Assembly (NCBI RefSeq): GCF_900601905.1
Contig: NZ_UWFA01000505.1
Span: forward strand, 186,001-250,000
DNA from: Pseudomonas viridiflava
GTDB lineage: Bacteria; Pseudomonadota; Gammaproteobacteria; Pseudomonadales; Pseudomonadaceae
Direction: 5' to 3'
DNA length: 64,000 nt
The translations under genes were made by a program, and so were the position numbers. Of the stretch, positions 16,849 to 24,860 are shown piece after piece. Under the pieces are notes generated by a model. It was not told the DNA's origin, searched no databases, and saw only the letters and a list, made by a program, of their open reading frames with translations. How positions within the stretch are numbered: the first letter of the stretch is position 1; every line of letters begins with the position of its first letter.

Positions 16849-16942
16849 CTGTGGGAGCGAATTCATTCGCGAAGGCGACGGTACAGCCGATAGAGATTTA
16901 TAACCTGTAACACCGTATTCGCGAATGAATTCGCTCCCACAG
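16849..16942. repeat. REP pair (BIME-like)
   Basis: CTGTGGGAGCGAATTCATTC and GAATGAATTCGCTCCCACAG form a perfect inverted pair around about 50 bases, between argO and sodB. The remaining 280 bases to sodB show no gene. Confidence 0.88.
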
Positions 16943-17227
16943 GTTCGAGGTTAGCCCATGCTTCGATGTTTTTCAGAGGCCATGCAGGCGACCATTGGAC
17001 ATCTCACAAGTCCGCCGTTCGCATCGCCGATCTTCAGCAAGCCTTTTGGCAAACGCTCTGGAACCTCTATCCCACACAGTTGTTGCGTGGTTAAGCCGCA
17101 GACCCGGTGCTATGATCCAGACCCTGCGCCGCAAAGAGTAAAAACTCACCGGCGTATGTTTTGTTCTGTCTGGCCGCCCGTGATCGGCCTTGCGCTCACC
17201 GCAACTGACCTGATTAGGAGATAAACC

Positions 17228-17809
17228 ATGGCTTTTGAATTGCCTCCACTGCCCTACGCCAAAGATGCATTGGTGCCGCACATTTCCGCAGAGACACTGG
17301 AATATCACCACGACAAGCACCACAACACCTATGTCGTGAACCTGAACAACCTGGTGCCAGGCACCGAGTTCGAAGGCAAGACTCTGGAAGAAATCATCAA
17401 GACTTCTTCGGGCGGCATTTTCAACAACGCAGCCCAGGTCTGGAACCACACGTTCTACTGGAACTGCCTGGCGCCAAACGCTGGCGGCGAACCTACCGGC
17501 GCACTGGCTGATGCCATCACCGCAGCTTTCGGTTCGTTCGACAAGTTCAAAGAAGAATTCAGCAAAACCTCCATCGGCACCTTCGGTTCCGGCTGGGGCT
17601 GGCTGGTGAAGAAAGCTGACGGTTCCCTGGCTCTGGCCAGCACCATCGGCGCAGGCAACCCGCTGACCAGCGGCGACACTCCGTTGCTGACCTGTGATGT
17701 TTGGGAACACGCCTACTACATCGACTACCGCAACCTGCGTCCAAAATACGTAGAAGCGTTCTGGAACCTGGTCAACTGGGACTTCGTCGCCAAGCAATAC
17801 GCGGCCTGA
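17228..17809 (+). CDS. sodB: Superoxide dismutase [Fe]
   Basis: A 193-residue cytoplasmic iron superoxide dismutase converting superoxide to oxygen and peroxide. Metal ligands are His27 in LEYHHDKHH, a His in WNHTFYW, and Asp/His in CDVWEHAYYIDYRN. GGGIFNNAAQ and FGSGWGWLV are typical of the Fe rather than Mn subtype. TAGGAG precedes the ATG. A strong terminator follows, so it is transcribed alone, just upstream of bifA. Confidence 0.97.
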   Translation: MAFELPPLPYAKDALVPHISAETLEYHHDKHHNTYVVNLNNLVPGTEFEGKTLEEIIKTSSGGIFNNAAQVWNHTFYWNCLAPNAGGEPTGALADAITAAFGSFDKFKEEFSKTSIGTFGSGWGWLVKKADGSLALASTIGAGNPLTSGDTPLLTCDVWEHAYYIDYRNLRPKYVEAFWNLVNWDFVAKQYAA

Positions 17810-17834
17810 TTTTAGTAACAGCATCCCAGAAGTG

Positions 17835-17863
17835 AAAAAACCCGGTATTGCCGGGTTTTTTTT
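17835..17863 (+). terminator. Rho-independent terminator of sodB
   Basis: A-run, CCCGG-TATTG-CCGGG stem, and eight Ts, 26 bases after the sodB stop. Confidence 0.92.
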
Positions 17864-18118
17864 CGTCTGCGAAATGTGTTTTAAGTATTGTCAGAAAAAG
17901 ATAGCGGACTAATATCACCGCTTGGGCTTTACGATTGCGTTCAAGTTTCAAAGGTTTTTATCCGACACAGTGAAAATGGCTGAATCTGACTCTTGTCAGG
18001 CCGATGCAAGGAAGTGGCTAAAGAGGACGCTGGATCGCCAGAAGCAGCGTTTTCGAGCTCGACTGCTTTTGATGATGGCGAAGGTTGCAGGTACCGGCAC
18101 GGATTAAGGAATGACCAC
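17864..18118 (+). other. Leader/promoter region of bifA
   Basis: This 255-base region has no supported gene. It carries GGA triplets in AAGGAAG (near 18009), AGAGGAC (near 18024) and AAGGAAT (18107-18112), the last being the ribosome site of bifA. That spacing could suit Rsm/CsrA-type control, but no secondary structure was calculated. Two frames are open over much of the leader without plausible starts. Confidence 0.35.
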
Positions 18119-20170
18119 TTGAAGCTGGAACTCAAAAACAGCCTTTCGGTAAAACTGCTGCGAGTGGTGCTGTTATCGGCACTGATCGTGGGCGTGGTGT
18201 TGAGTTGTGCGCAAATTGTCTATGACGCCTACAAGACCCGCCAGGCCGTGGCCAGCGATGCGGAAAGAATTCTCGATATGTTCCGCGACCCCTCGACCCA
18301 GGCCGTTTACAGCCTGGACCGGGAAATGGGCATGCAGGTCATCGAAGGCTTGTTTCAGGACGGCGCAGTGCGCATGGCCTCCATCGGCCATCCCAACGAA
18401 ACCCTGCTGGCCGAAAAGGAACGCGCCCTCAAGGCGTCTCCAACCCGCTGGCTGACAGACATAATCCTCGGCCAGCAACGCAGCTTTACCACGCAACTGG
18501 TCGGCCGCAGCCCCTACAGCGAATACTACGGCGACCTGCGCATCACCCTGGACACCGCCAAGTACGGCGAAGAGTTCATCTTCAATGCCGTGATCATTTT
18601 CATCTCAGGGGTGTTGCGCGCGCTGGCGATGGGGCTGGTCTTGTACCTGGTTTACCACTGGCTGCTGACCAAGCCGCTATCGCGCATCATCGAGCACCTG
18701 ACCAACATCAACCCGGATCGCCCCAGCGAGCACCAACTGCCGCAGCTCAAGGGCCACGAAAAAAACGAGCTGGGCATCTGGGTCAACACCGCCAATCAAT
18801 TGCTGGCCTCCATCGAGCGCAACACGCATCTGCGCCATGAAGCAGAGAACAGCCTGCTGCGCATGGCGCAGTATGACTTCCTGACCGGCCTGCCCAATCG
18901 CCAGCAACTGCAGCAACAGCTGGACAAAATTCTCGTCGACGCCGGCCGGCTGCAACGTCGGGTCGCGGTGATCTGCGTCGGGCTCGACGACTTCAAAGGC
19001 ATCAACGAACAATTCAGCTACCAGACCGGCGACCAACTGTTACTGGCTCTGGCTGACCGTCTGCGCGGCCACAGTGGTCGCCTGGGCGCGCTGGCTCGCC
19101 TGGGTGGCGACCAGTTCGCGCTGGTCCAGGCCGACATTGAGCAACCCTACGAGGCCGCGGAACTGGCGCAAAACATCCTCGATGACCTGGAAGCCCCGTT
19201 CGCACTGGACCACCAGGAAATCCGCCTGCGCGCCACCATCGGCATCACCTTGTTCCCCGAAGATGGCGACAGCACGGAAAAGCTGCTGCAAAAAGCCGAG
19301 CAGACCATGACGCTGGCCAAGACCCGCTCGCGCAACCGCTATCAGTTTTATATTGCCAGCGTCGACAGCGAGATCCGCCGCCGCCGAGAACTGGAGAAAG
19401 ACCTGCGCGAAGCGTTACCGCGCAATCAGCTTTTTCTGGTGTACCAGCCGCAGATCAGCTACCGCGACAACCGCGTGGTCGGCGTCGAGGCGCTGATTCG
19501 CTGGCAGCACCCGGAACACGGCATGGTCCCGCCTGACCTGTTCATCCCGCTGGCCGAGCAGAACGGGACGATTATCGCGATTGGCGAATGGGTGCTGGAT
19601 CAGGCTTGTCGTCAATTGCGGGAGTGGCATGACCAGGGCTTCACTGACCTGCGCATGGCCGTCAACCTGTCCACCGTGCAGTTGCACCACGCCGAGCTTC
19701 CCCGGGTCGTCAACAACCTGTTGCAGATCTACCGCCTGCCACCCCGCAGCCTTGAGCTGGAAGTCACCGAAACCGGCCTGATGGAAGACATCAGCACCGC
19801 CGCCCAGCACTTGTTGAGCCTGCGTCGCTCTGGCGCGCTGATCGCCATCGACGATTTCGGTACCGGCTATTCATCTCTGAGCTACCTGAAAAGTTTGCCG
19901 CTGGACAAGATCAAGATCGACAAGAGTTTCGTCCAGGACCTGATAGACGATGACGACGATGCCACCATCGTGCGCGCCATCATCCAGCTCGGCAAAAGCC
20001 TGGGCATGCAGGTCATTGCCGAAGGCGTGGAGACACTGGAGCAAGAGGCTTACATCATTTGCGAAGGCTGCCACGAAGGCCAGGGCTATCTCTACAGCAA
20101 GCCGCTGCCCAACCGTGAGCTGCTGGCGTACCTGAAGCAAGCCCAGCGCAACCAGGTGGAGGCGATGTAG
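18119..20170 (+). CDS. bifA: c-di-GMP phosphodiesterase BifA (degenerate GGDEF + active EAL)
   Basis: A 683-residue membrane protein. An N-terminal transmembrane helix (about residues 12-32) and a second near 160-185 flank a periplasmic sensor. The GGDEF domain is degenerate (GGDQF, residues 329-333). The EAL domain looks catalytic: EAL at 457-459 in VGVEALIRWQHP, then NLSTVQL, ELEVTETGLMED, IDDFGTGYSSLSYLK and IAEGVET. It hydrolyses c-di-GMP, opposing biofilm and favouring swarming. The GGDQF variant, length and position after sodB match BifA. The start is TTG at 18119 with AAGGAA upstream; the frame is open to 17993 but that extension looks non-coding. Confidence 0.92.
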   Translation: MKLELKNSLSVKLLRVVLLSALIVGVVLSCAQIVYDAYKTRQAVASDAERILDMFRDPSTQAVYSLDREMGMQVIEGLFQDGAVRMASIGHPNETLLAEKERALKASPTRWLTDIILGQQRSFTTQLVGRSPYSEYYGDLRITLDTAKYGEEFIFNAVIIFISGVLRALAMGLVLYLVYHWLLTKPLSRIIEHLTNINPDRPSEHQLPQLKGHEKNELGIWVNTANQLLASIERNTHLRHEAENSLLRMAQYDFLTGLPNRQQLQQQLDKILVDAGRLQRRVAVICVGLDDFKGINEQFSYQTGDQLLLALADRLRGHSGRLGALARLGGDQFALVQADIEQPYEAAELAQNILDDLEAPFALDHQEIRLRATIGITLFPEDGDSTEKLLQKAEQTMTLAKTRSRNRYQFYIASVDSEIRRRRELEKDLREALPRNQLFLVYQPQISYRDNRVVGVEALIRWQHPEHGMVPPDLFIPLAEQNGTIIAIGEWVLDQACRQLREWHDQGFTDLRMAVNLSTVQLHHAELPRVVNNLLQIYRLPPRSLELEVTETGLMEDISTAAQHLLSLRRSGALIAIDDFGTGYSSLSYLKSLPLDKIKIDKSFVQDLIDDDDDATIVRAIIQLGKSLGMQVIAEGVETLEQEAYIICEGCHEGQGYLYSKPLPNRELLAYLKQAQRNQVEAM

Positions 20171-20202
20171 GTTTATTTTCAAACCGCCCCGCCGGGCTCA
20201 GC

Positions 20203-20292
20203 GTGGGACCGGCTTTAGCCGGAAAGGCGGCATTGCGCACGACAACGATGCATTGGATGTACCGGCCTCTTCCCGGCTAAAGCCGGCCCCAC
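20203..20292. repeat. REP pair (BIME-like)
   Basis: GTGGGACCGGCTTTAGCCGG and CCGGCTAAAGCCGGCCCCAC bound about 50 bases downstream of bifA. The rest of the gap to icmP holds the Fur-type site and promoter. Confidence 0.88.
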
Positions 20293-20414
20293 CGCAGATG
20301 TGCCTAAACGCTCAACAGAGGTTCGCCCACCTTATCTGCCCTCATACCTTGCAACCCTTTGTTACAAGCTTGCCCAACCTCCAATTCCGCGCCGGGCAAT
20401 AGGCCTTTACATCG

Positions 20415-20433
20415 AATGCAAATCTTTCGCATT
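20415..20433 (+). promoter_or_regulatory. Candidate Fur box upstream of icmP
   Basis: AATGCAAATCTTTCGCATT is an imperfect 9-1-9 palindrome (7 of 9 pairs). It matches the Fur arrangement AATGATAATCATTATCATT at 14 of 19 positions. It lies 60 bases before the icmP start, within the expected promoter. Iron control of imelysin genes is known in Pseudomonas. Confidence 0.6.
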
Positions 20434-20492
20434 ATGTTGCAGCTTTTTTTGGGCGCCGGGCGCCTTAAACCCTTTAGACGCAGGATTCCGTC

Positions 20493-21857
20493 ATGATTCG
20501 TATGCCATTGGCAACCGCTAGTCTGCTGGCCATCGCTATTTCCCTCGCCGGTTGCGGCGACGAGAAAAAAGCCGCCGCACCAGCCCCCGCATCTGCTCCG
20601 GCTCCAGCACCTGCTGCTGCACCCGCGCCGACCGCTGCGGCTCCAGCGCCTGCCGCTGCTGCACAATCGACGGACGCCGCCGCCAAAGCCGTCGTCGCCA
20701 ACTACGCCAATATGGTTTCTGCGGTGTTCAGCGACGCCGAGGCCACTGCCAAGACACTGCGCACTGCCATCGACGCGTTCCTCGCGACGCCGAACGACCA
20801 GACCCTCAAAGCCGCCCGCGACGCCTGGGTTGCTGCGCGCGTGCCTTACATGCAGAGTGAAGTCTTCCGCTTCGGCAATACCATCATCGACGACTGGGAA
20901 GGACAGGTTAACGCTTGGCCCCTGGACGAAGGCCTGATCGACTACGTCGCCAAAGACTACCAGCACGCGCTGGGCAATCCGGGCGCCACCGCCAACATCA
21001 TCGCCAACACGGAAATCCAGGTCGGCGAAGACAAGGTCGACGTCAAGGACATCACCTCCGAGAAACTTGCCAGCCTGAACGAGCTGGGCGGTTCCGAAGC
21101 CAACGTCGCAACCGGTTACCACGCCATTGAATTCCTGCTCTGGGGCCAGGACCTGCACGGCAATGGCCCTGGCGCCGGCGAGCGCCCGGCGTCCGACTAC
21201 GTTGAAGGCGCTGGCGGTACCGGTGGCCACAATGACCGTCGTCGCGCTTACCTCAAAGCCGTGACCGACCTGCTGGTCAGCGACCTGGAAGAAATGTCCA
21301 ACGACTGGAAAGCCGGTGTTGCCGATAACTATCGCGCCACCCTGGAAGCCGAATCCGGCGAAAGCGGCCTGCGCAAAATGCTTTTCGGCATGGGCAGCCT
21401 GTCCCTGGGTGAACTGGCGGGCGAACGCATGAAAGTGGCACTGGAAGCCAATTCCAGCGAAGACGAACATGACTGCTTCAGCGACAACACCCACAACTCG
21501 CACTTCTACAACGGTAAAGGCATCCGCAACGTTTACCTGGGCGAATACACCCGCGTAGACGGCACCAAGATCAGCGGCCCGAGCCTGTCTTCACTGGTTG
21601 CCAAAGCAGATCCAGCCACCGACGCCACCCTGCGCGCCGACCTGGACGCTACCCAGGCCAAACTGCAAGCCATTGTCGATCAGGCCAACAAGGGCCAGCA
21701 TTTCGATCAACTGATCGCTGCGGGCAACACTGAAGGCAACCAGATCGTACGCGACGCCATCGCCTCCCTGGTCAAACAGACCGGCGCCATTGAGCAAGCC
21801 GCTGGCAAGCTCGGCATCACCGACCTGAACCCGGACAACGCCGATCACGAGTTCTGA
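20493..21857 (+). CDS. icmP: Imelysin-family lipoprotein IcmP (insulin-cleaving metalloproteinase, M75)
   Basis: A 454-residue lipoprotein with lipobox LAGC (Cys21). A low-complexity Ala/Pro linker (about 27-58) leads to the imelysin domain, whose conserved GYHAIEFLLWGQDL holds HxxE at 210-213. Further landmarks are VFRFGNTIIDDWEGQVNAWP and HNDRRRAYLKAV. P. aeruginosa IcmP was described as an insulin-cleaving protease, but imelysins are iron-regulated and may mainly act in iron uptake or binding. A Fur-type site precedes it. A second imelysin lies 4.5 kb downstream; the T6SS islet now separates them. Confidence 0.9.
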   Translation: MIRMPLATASLLAIAISLAGCGDEKKAAAPAPASAPAPAPAAAPAPTAAAPAPAAAAQSTDAAAKAVVANYANMVSAVFSDAEATAKTLRTAIDAFLATPNDQTLKAARDAWVAARVPYMQSEVFRFGNTIIDDWEGQVNAWPLDEGLIDYVAKDYQHALGNPGATANIIANTEIQVGEDKVDVKDITSEKLASLNELGGSEANVATGYHAIEFLLWGQDLHGNGPGAGERPASDYVEGAGGTGGHNDRRRAYLKAVTDLLVSDLEEMSNDWKAGVADNYRATLEAESGESGLRKMLFGMGSLSLGELAGERMKVALEANSSEDEHDCFSDNTHNSHFYNGKGIRNVYLGEYTRVDGTKISGPSLSSLVAKADPATDATLRADLDATQAKLQAIVDQANKGQHFDQLIAAGNTEGNQIVRDAIASLVKQTGAIEQAAGKLGITDLNPDNADHEF

Positions 21858-21905
21858 TCAGTGAGGTTGAGCGTTCGCGTCTGAACGCCTTAATCAAGTG
21901 TCCTG

Positions 21906-21941
21906 AAAAATGCCAGTCGGCTCGCTGACTGGCATTTTTTT
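21906..21941 (+). terminator. Rho-independent terminator of icmP
   Basis: AAAAATGCCAGTC / GACTGGCATTTTTTT stem with a GGCTCGCT loop, 48 bases after the icmP stop. Confidence 0.92.
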
Positions 21942-21975
21942 ATGGCTGGGACGTTCTGTCTGAAAACAGGGGACC

Positions 21976-22061
21976 TGTGGGAGCAATCGGAGGTTACGAC
22001 GGTCGCGAATGCGGACCGTCTGACACAACTCCCCCTCCCACGTCATTAGCTCCGATTGCTC
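21976..22061. repeat. Diverged REP-like inverted pair with an inner hairpin
   Basis: GAGCAATCGGA (21981-21991) and TCCGATTGCTC (22051-22061) are inverted, with GACGGTC/GACCGTC nested inside. A further stem TTCTCGGA/TCCGAGAA follows at about 22062-22096. The cluster marks the left edge of the T6SS islet. Confidence 0.6.
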
Positions 22062-22199
22062 TTCTCGGACACCTGTCCGAAAGACAACTCCGAGAACGCT
22101 GTAAGGCATTTCCGAATCACACTTTGACGCCTTGAACCTCACCGCCGCCTCGCCGAATATCCGTGCCCCCCCTTCCCGCTCTGTGCAAGGCACGCATCG

Positions 22200-23051
22200 A
22201 TGACAGCGCTTGAATTCGCCCCCCCTGACCTGCCGTGGTCGCAAAATGGCTATCTGCTGTTCAATGCGGTGAGAACCGAAAACCTGCTGCCTCGCCTGTA
22301 TCAGTGGAACCCCGGCATCGACTGCTATCCGCTGTTCATCGGCACGCGTTTCAAGGCGCTGCTGGACGTGTCGCCCGTCATAGTGGCAATCGAAGGTCCG
22401 CAGGATCCAGTACTGCAAGCATTTCTGGAAAACGCCAAAAAAATCTGGGGCCTGCTGCTGTTCAGCCATGCGGACCTGAAAACCCTGTTCGAACACCTGC
22501 GCTGGCTGGTCAGCGTCGATGAACCCGTGGGCAAGGCCACGCTGCTCAACCTCTCCGATCCACCGGTCGCCAACGCACTGTTTGACCTCTATCCACTGCA
22601 AACCGACAACCGCCTGTTTGGCCCGATCGAACACGTTTATGCCGTGGACCGCTTCGAACAGCGCTGGCGTCACCATCAACGAATGGGCGAACCGGCGATC
22701 AACAATCACGAGGTTCTGTATCGCCTCAGCGAAGCGCAGATTGAAGCGCTGGATGAAAGCGGCTTTCGTAACGTCGTCATAGGCCTGATGATTGCCCCTG
22801 CAACGCTCATAGGCTCTGTTGGGACCAGTTGGGATAACTGGAGAAAATGGCAAATAGCTTTTTTAACTGGTACTGGGGGAGAAAAAGCTGGAGCGCTATC
22901 AGCCGTCACCGGAGACCTAGGCAATACAGCACTTAACTTTCATATAACGAGAAAAGCTTTTATTGAGAGGCTGGGAATACTCGAGGATGTTAGGGCGGCA
23001 CTGCAGGCCGATAGAAAGTTGGTCTCAAGTATGGCTTGGGCGACTCGATGA
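22200..23051 (+). pseudogene. DUF4123 T6SS adaptor joined in frame to an internal segment of a large T6SS effector
   Basis: A 283-codon frame. Residues 1 to about 195 look like a DUF4123 effector adaptor/chaperone (CYPLFIGTRFKALLD, KKIWGLLLFSHADLKTLFEH, LYRLSEAQIEALDES). Such proteins load effectors onto VgrG. From about base 22785 the sequence becomes AT-richer and changes character (IAPATLIGSVGTSWDNWRKW, DLGNTALNF), resembling the region before the C-terminus of VasX/BTH_I2691-like membrane effectors. No VgrG or effector N-terminus is present. I infer that a deletion joined chaperone to effector. It ends at TGA 23049, and the same frame continues open beyond. The effector-family assignment is from pattern memory. 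Confidence 0.6.
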
Positions 23052-23708
23052 GCACATTTCCTTCAATTTTCGACCCGTATGACTCCGTTAGGACTCGCCT
23101 TCACTGCTCTCCAACTGGGTGGTGAGTCCATCTATAACTACAACAATCTTGACGATCAGCAGCGCTGGATGGAGGGATGTTGTTGGGGAGCAAAACCCGA
23201 AGGCTGGGACTGGCCAATTCACTCGCAAAAGCTTGCTGAGGCAACCCTACTGCCGGAAATAATCGATAAAGGTCTTCATCGTCAGCCAATTGATGATAGC
23301 CCAATACGCAGGCTACACCTCCTGTTGCCGGGCTTGAGTTTTGCGACATTCAACAACACTTCTTTGAGATGGAGTGTGCTTTTGCAAAAGTCTCCAGATG
23401 ACTGGGATGCAGGCGAGGCACTGGCATCGTTGACTCGCGTAATTTCTCATCACCCCTTGATCCTTGAATTGGATATCCCTGATCACTGGCAGGGGCTCCA
23501 GGCTCAATTACAGCTTCGACTAGCCGTGAGACCCTCAATCGCGTCAACGTACCTCAAGGTTAATGACGGCCATCTTTATTACCGTATTCCTCTATCTCCA
23601 GACAGGATCAACGATAAACCGATAACCGCAGCTGCAGTGACGCCACCATTGAACAGGATGCTGACGAACACTAAAATCACTCGGGAGCTTCTCAATGACG
23701 CTAAGTAA
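23052..23708 (+). pseudogene. C-terminal remnant of a large T6SS effector (same frame as the preceding fusion)
   Basis: The frame stays open for 218 codons after the TGA at 23049. It encodes MTPLGLAFTALQLGG (from 23079), ESIYNYNNLDDQQRWMEGCCWG and a beta-rich tail. The 'QRWMEGCCWG' stretch resembles the C-terminal end of BTH_I2691/VasX-type effectors. One substitution (for example CGA to TGA) could account for the split. Alternatively ATG 23079 may start a separate 209-residue protein, though no ribosome site is evident there. An ATGA overlap at 23048 opens a 25-codon frame that leads nowhere. It overlaps the immunity gene by 14 bases, a typical effector-immunity arrangement. Confidence 0.6.
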
Positions 23709-24756
23709 ATATGAGCGGCTCCCGCGAGCAGGCGACACTGAAAAGCAATTAGGTACCGAAGCTTTTTATCTGGCGCCAAGACCGGTACCAACTGGAGTAG
23801 CAGCGTTTAGCTCAAAGCAGCTACATAAACATACCAATGAGGAGCACATGGACTTCGCCACGGGGATGGCGACATTGGAATACGGTGCGAGAAGCGGGAT
23901 AGGCGTGATCGTTTGCATGATAATGTTTTTCTTCACAATTGCTATAGGAATGGGTATATCGGAACACATTAGATATGGTGTTCCAGTATTCGAAATAACA
24001 AAGATATTTCTGCTACCCAATTGGTACTTATGGACGTTTGTCACCTTGCTGGCGTTAATGTATACGTACTATTTTTTACGAGCTGTGCAGAAGCTCACAA
24101 GCTCTTCCCCAATCCGCTTCAACCGCCAACGTCGCGAAGTCGCCTATGTCTCAAAACGCGGCCAATTACCACGCTTCGTCTCATGGGAAGAAGTCATCGC
24201 CTGCGTGACCAGCGGCCAAGTCATCACCCAATATGGCACGCACAACAGCTTCTCTCTGATGATCGGCCTTCGGGATGCGGATAGCGGAGACGTTCTGTGG
24301 CTAACCGTGCCAACCGGTTCACTCATGCTAGCGGTCGGTGAGTGGGAAGCCATTCGGGTTTATATGGAAGAAGGCCCAAGCGCTCTGCCACAACTCATGA
24401 GCGAGGAGCACGAAGAAGGCACGGTGGCGTACTTCCATTTTTGCCGACGGGTATATCGCGAAAACCATTCCTACATGCGTTACCTGTTCGGTTTCATGCT
24501 GATCCAGTTCTGCAGCGGCTGGACCCTGCCCTGCCACATCGCTGCCTGGGTCGAGCGTTTGCCGAAAACCAGCTTCCCGAAAGCAGTTATTGAATGGTCC
24601 AAACCACTGCCGCCTGAGCAATGGCAAAAACCGAGCGAAGCGCTGATCGAACAGAGCAAAGCGATTTGTAAGAGCTTGCGCAAAGGCAAGAGCCTGTTTG
24701 ACCACTTTCAGAGCGAGACCGAGCCCAGCGAAACCCGGCAAGCTCAGAATTCGTAA
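23695..24756 (+). CDS. DUF6708-type T6SS immunity protein (apparently intact)
   Basis: A 353-residue membrane protein. Two transmembrane helices (about residues 70-90 and 110-130, the second in LWTFVTLLALMYTYYFLRAV) precede a conserved cytoplasmic part with PIRFNRQRREVAYV and PRFVSWEEVIACV, characteristic of DUF6708 proteins found beside BTH_I2691-like effectors. GGGAG precedes ATG 23695. The first 140 codons are AT-rich like the effector remnant. The rest has normal Pseudomonas composition, so the gene looks mosaic. With its effector truncated it would be an orphan immunity gene that may still protect against kin. Its last part contains paired amphipathic helices. Confidence 0.68.
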   Translation: MTLSKYERLPRAGDTEKQLGTEAFYLAPRPVPTGVAAFSSKQLHKHTNEEHMDFATGMATLEYGARSGIGVIVCMIMFFFTIAIGMGISEHIRYGVPVFEITKIFLLPNWYLWTFVTLLALMYTYYFLRAVQKLTSSSPIRFNRQRREVAYVSKRGQLPRFVSWEEVIACVTSGQVITQYGTHNSFSLMIGLRDADSGDVLWLTVPTGSLMLAVGEWEAIRVYMEEGPSALPQLMSEEHEEGTVAYFHFCRRVYRENHSYMRYLFGFMLIQFCSGWTLPCHIAAWVERLPKTSFPKAVIEWSKPLPPEQWQKPSEALIEQSKAICKSLRKGKSLFDHFQSETEPSETRQAQNS

Positions 24757-24781
24757 CAACACATTGCGACACACCAAGGCA

Positions 24782-24800
24782 AACGATAATCCCTCTTATT
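24782..24800 (+). promoter_or_regulatory. Candidate Fur box upstream of the di-heme/imelysin operon
   Basis: AACGATAATCCCTCTTATT matches AATGATAATCATTATCATT at 14 of 19 positions and lies 60 bases before the start at 24861. Together with the icmP site it suggests common iron control of both halves of the locus. Confidence 0.55.
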
Positions 24801-24860
24801 CAAAAAGGGCAGGACTGGTAAGCTTGCACGCCCCGATTTTGGGCTGGTTGCAGGTTGATT

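Noticed and set aside
16973..17824. A 283-codon minus-strand frame over sodB
   Set aside because: Antisense of sodB, with no start signal or recognisable family.
17922..18107. A 61-codon frame in the bifA leader
   Set aside because: No ribosome site, basic random-looking product; the leader is better read as untranslated.
24342..24593. Alternative frame within the immunity gene
   Set aside because: The main frame has DUF6708-type motifs and normal codon use; the other frame is its shadow.
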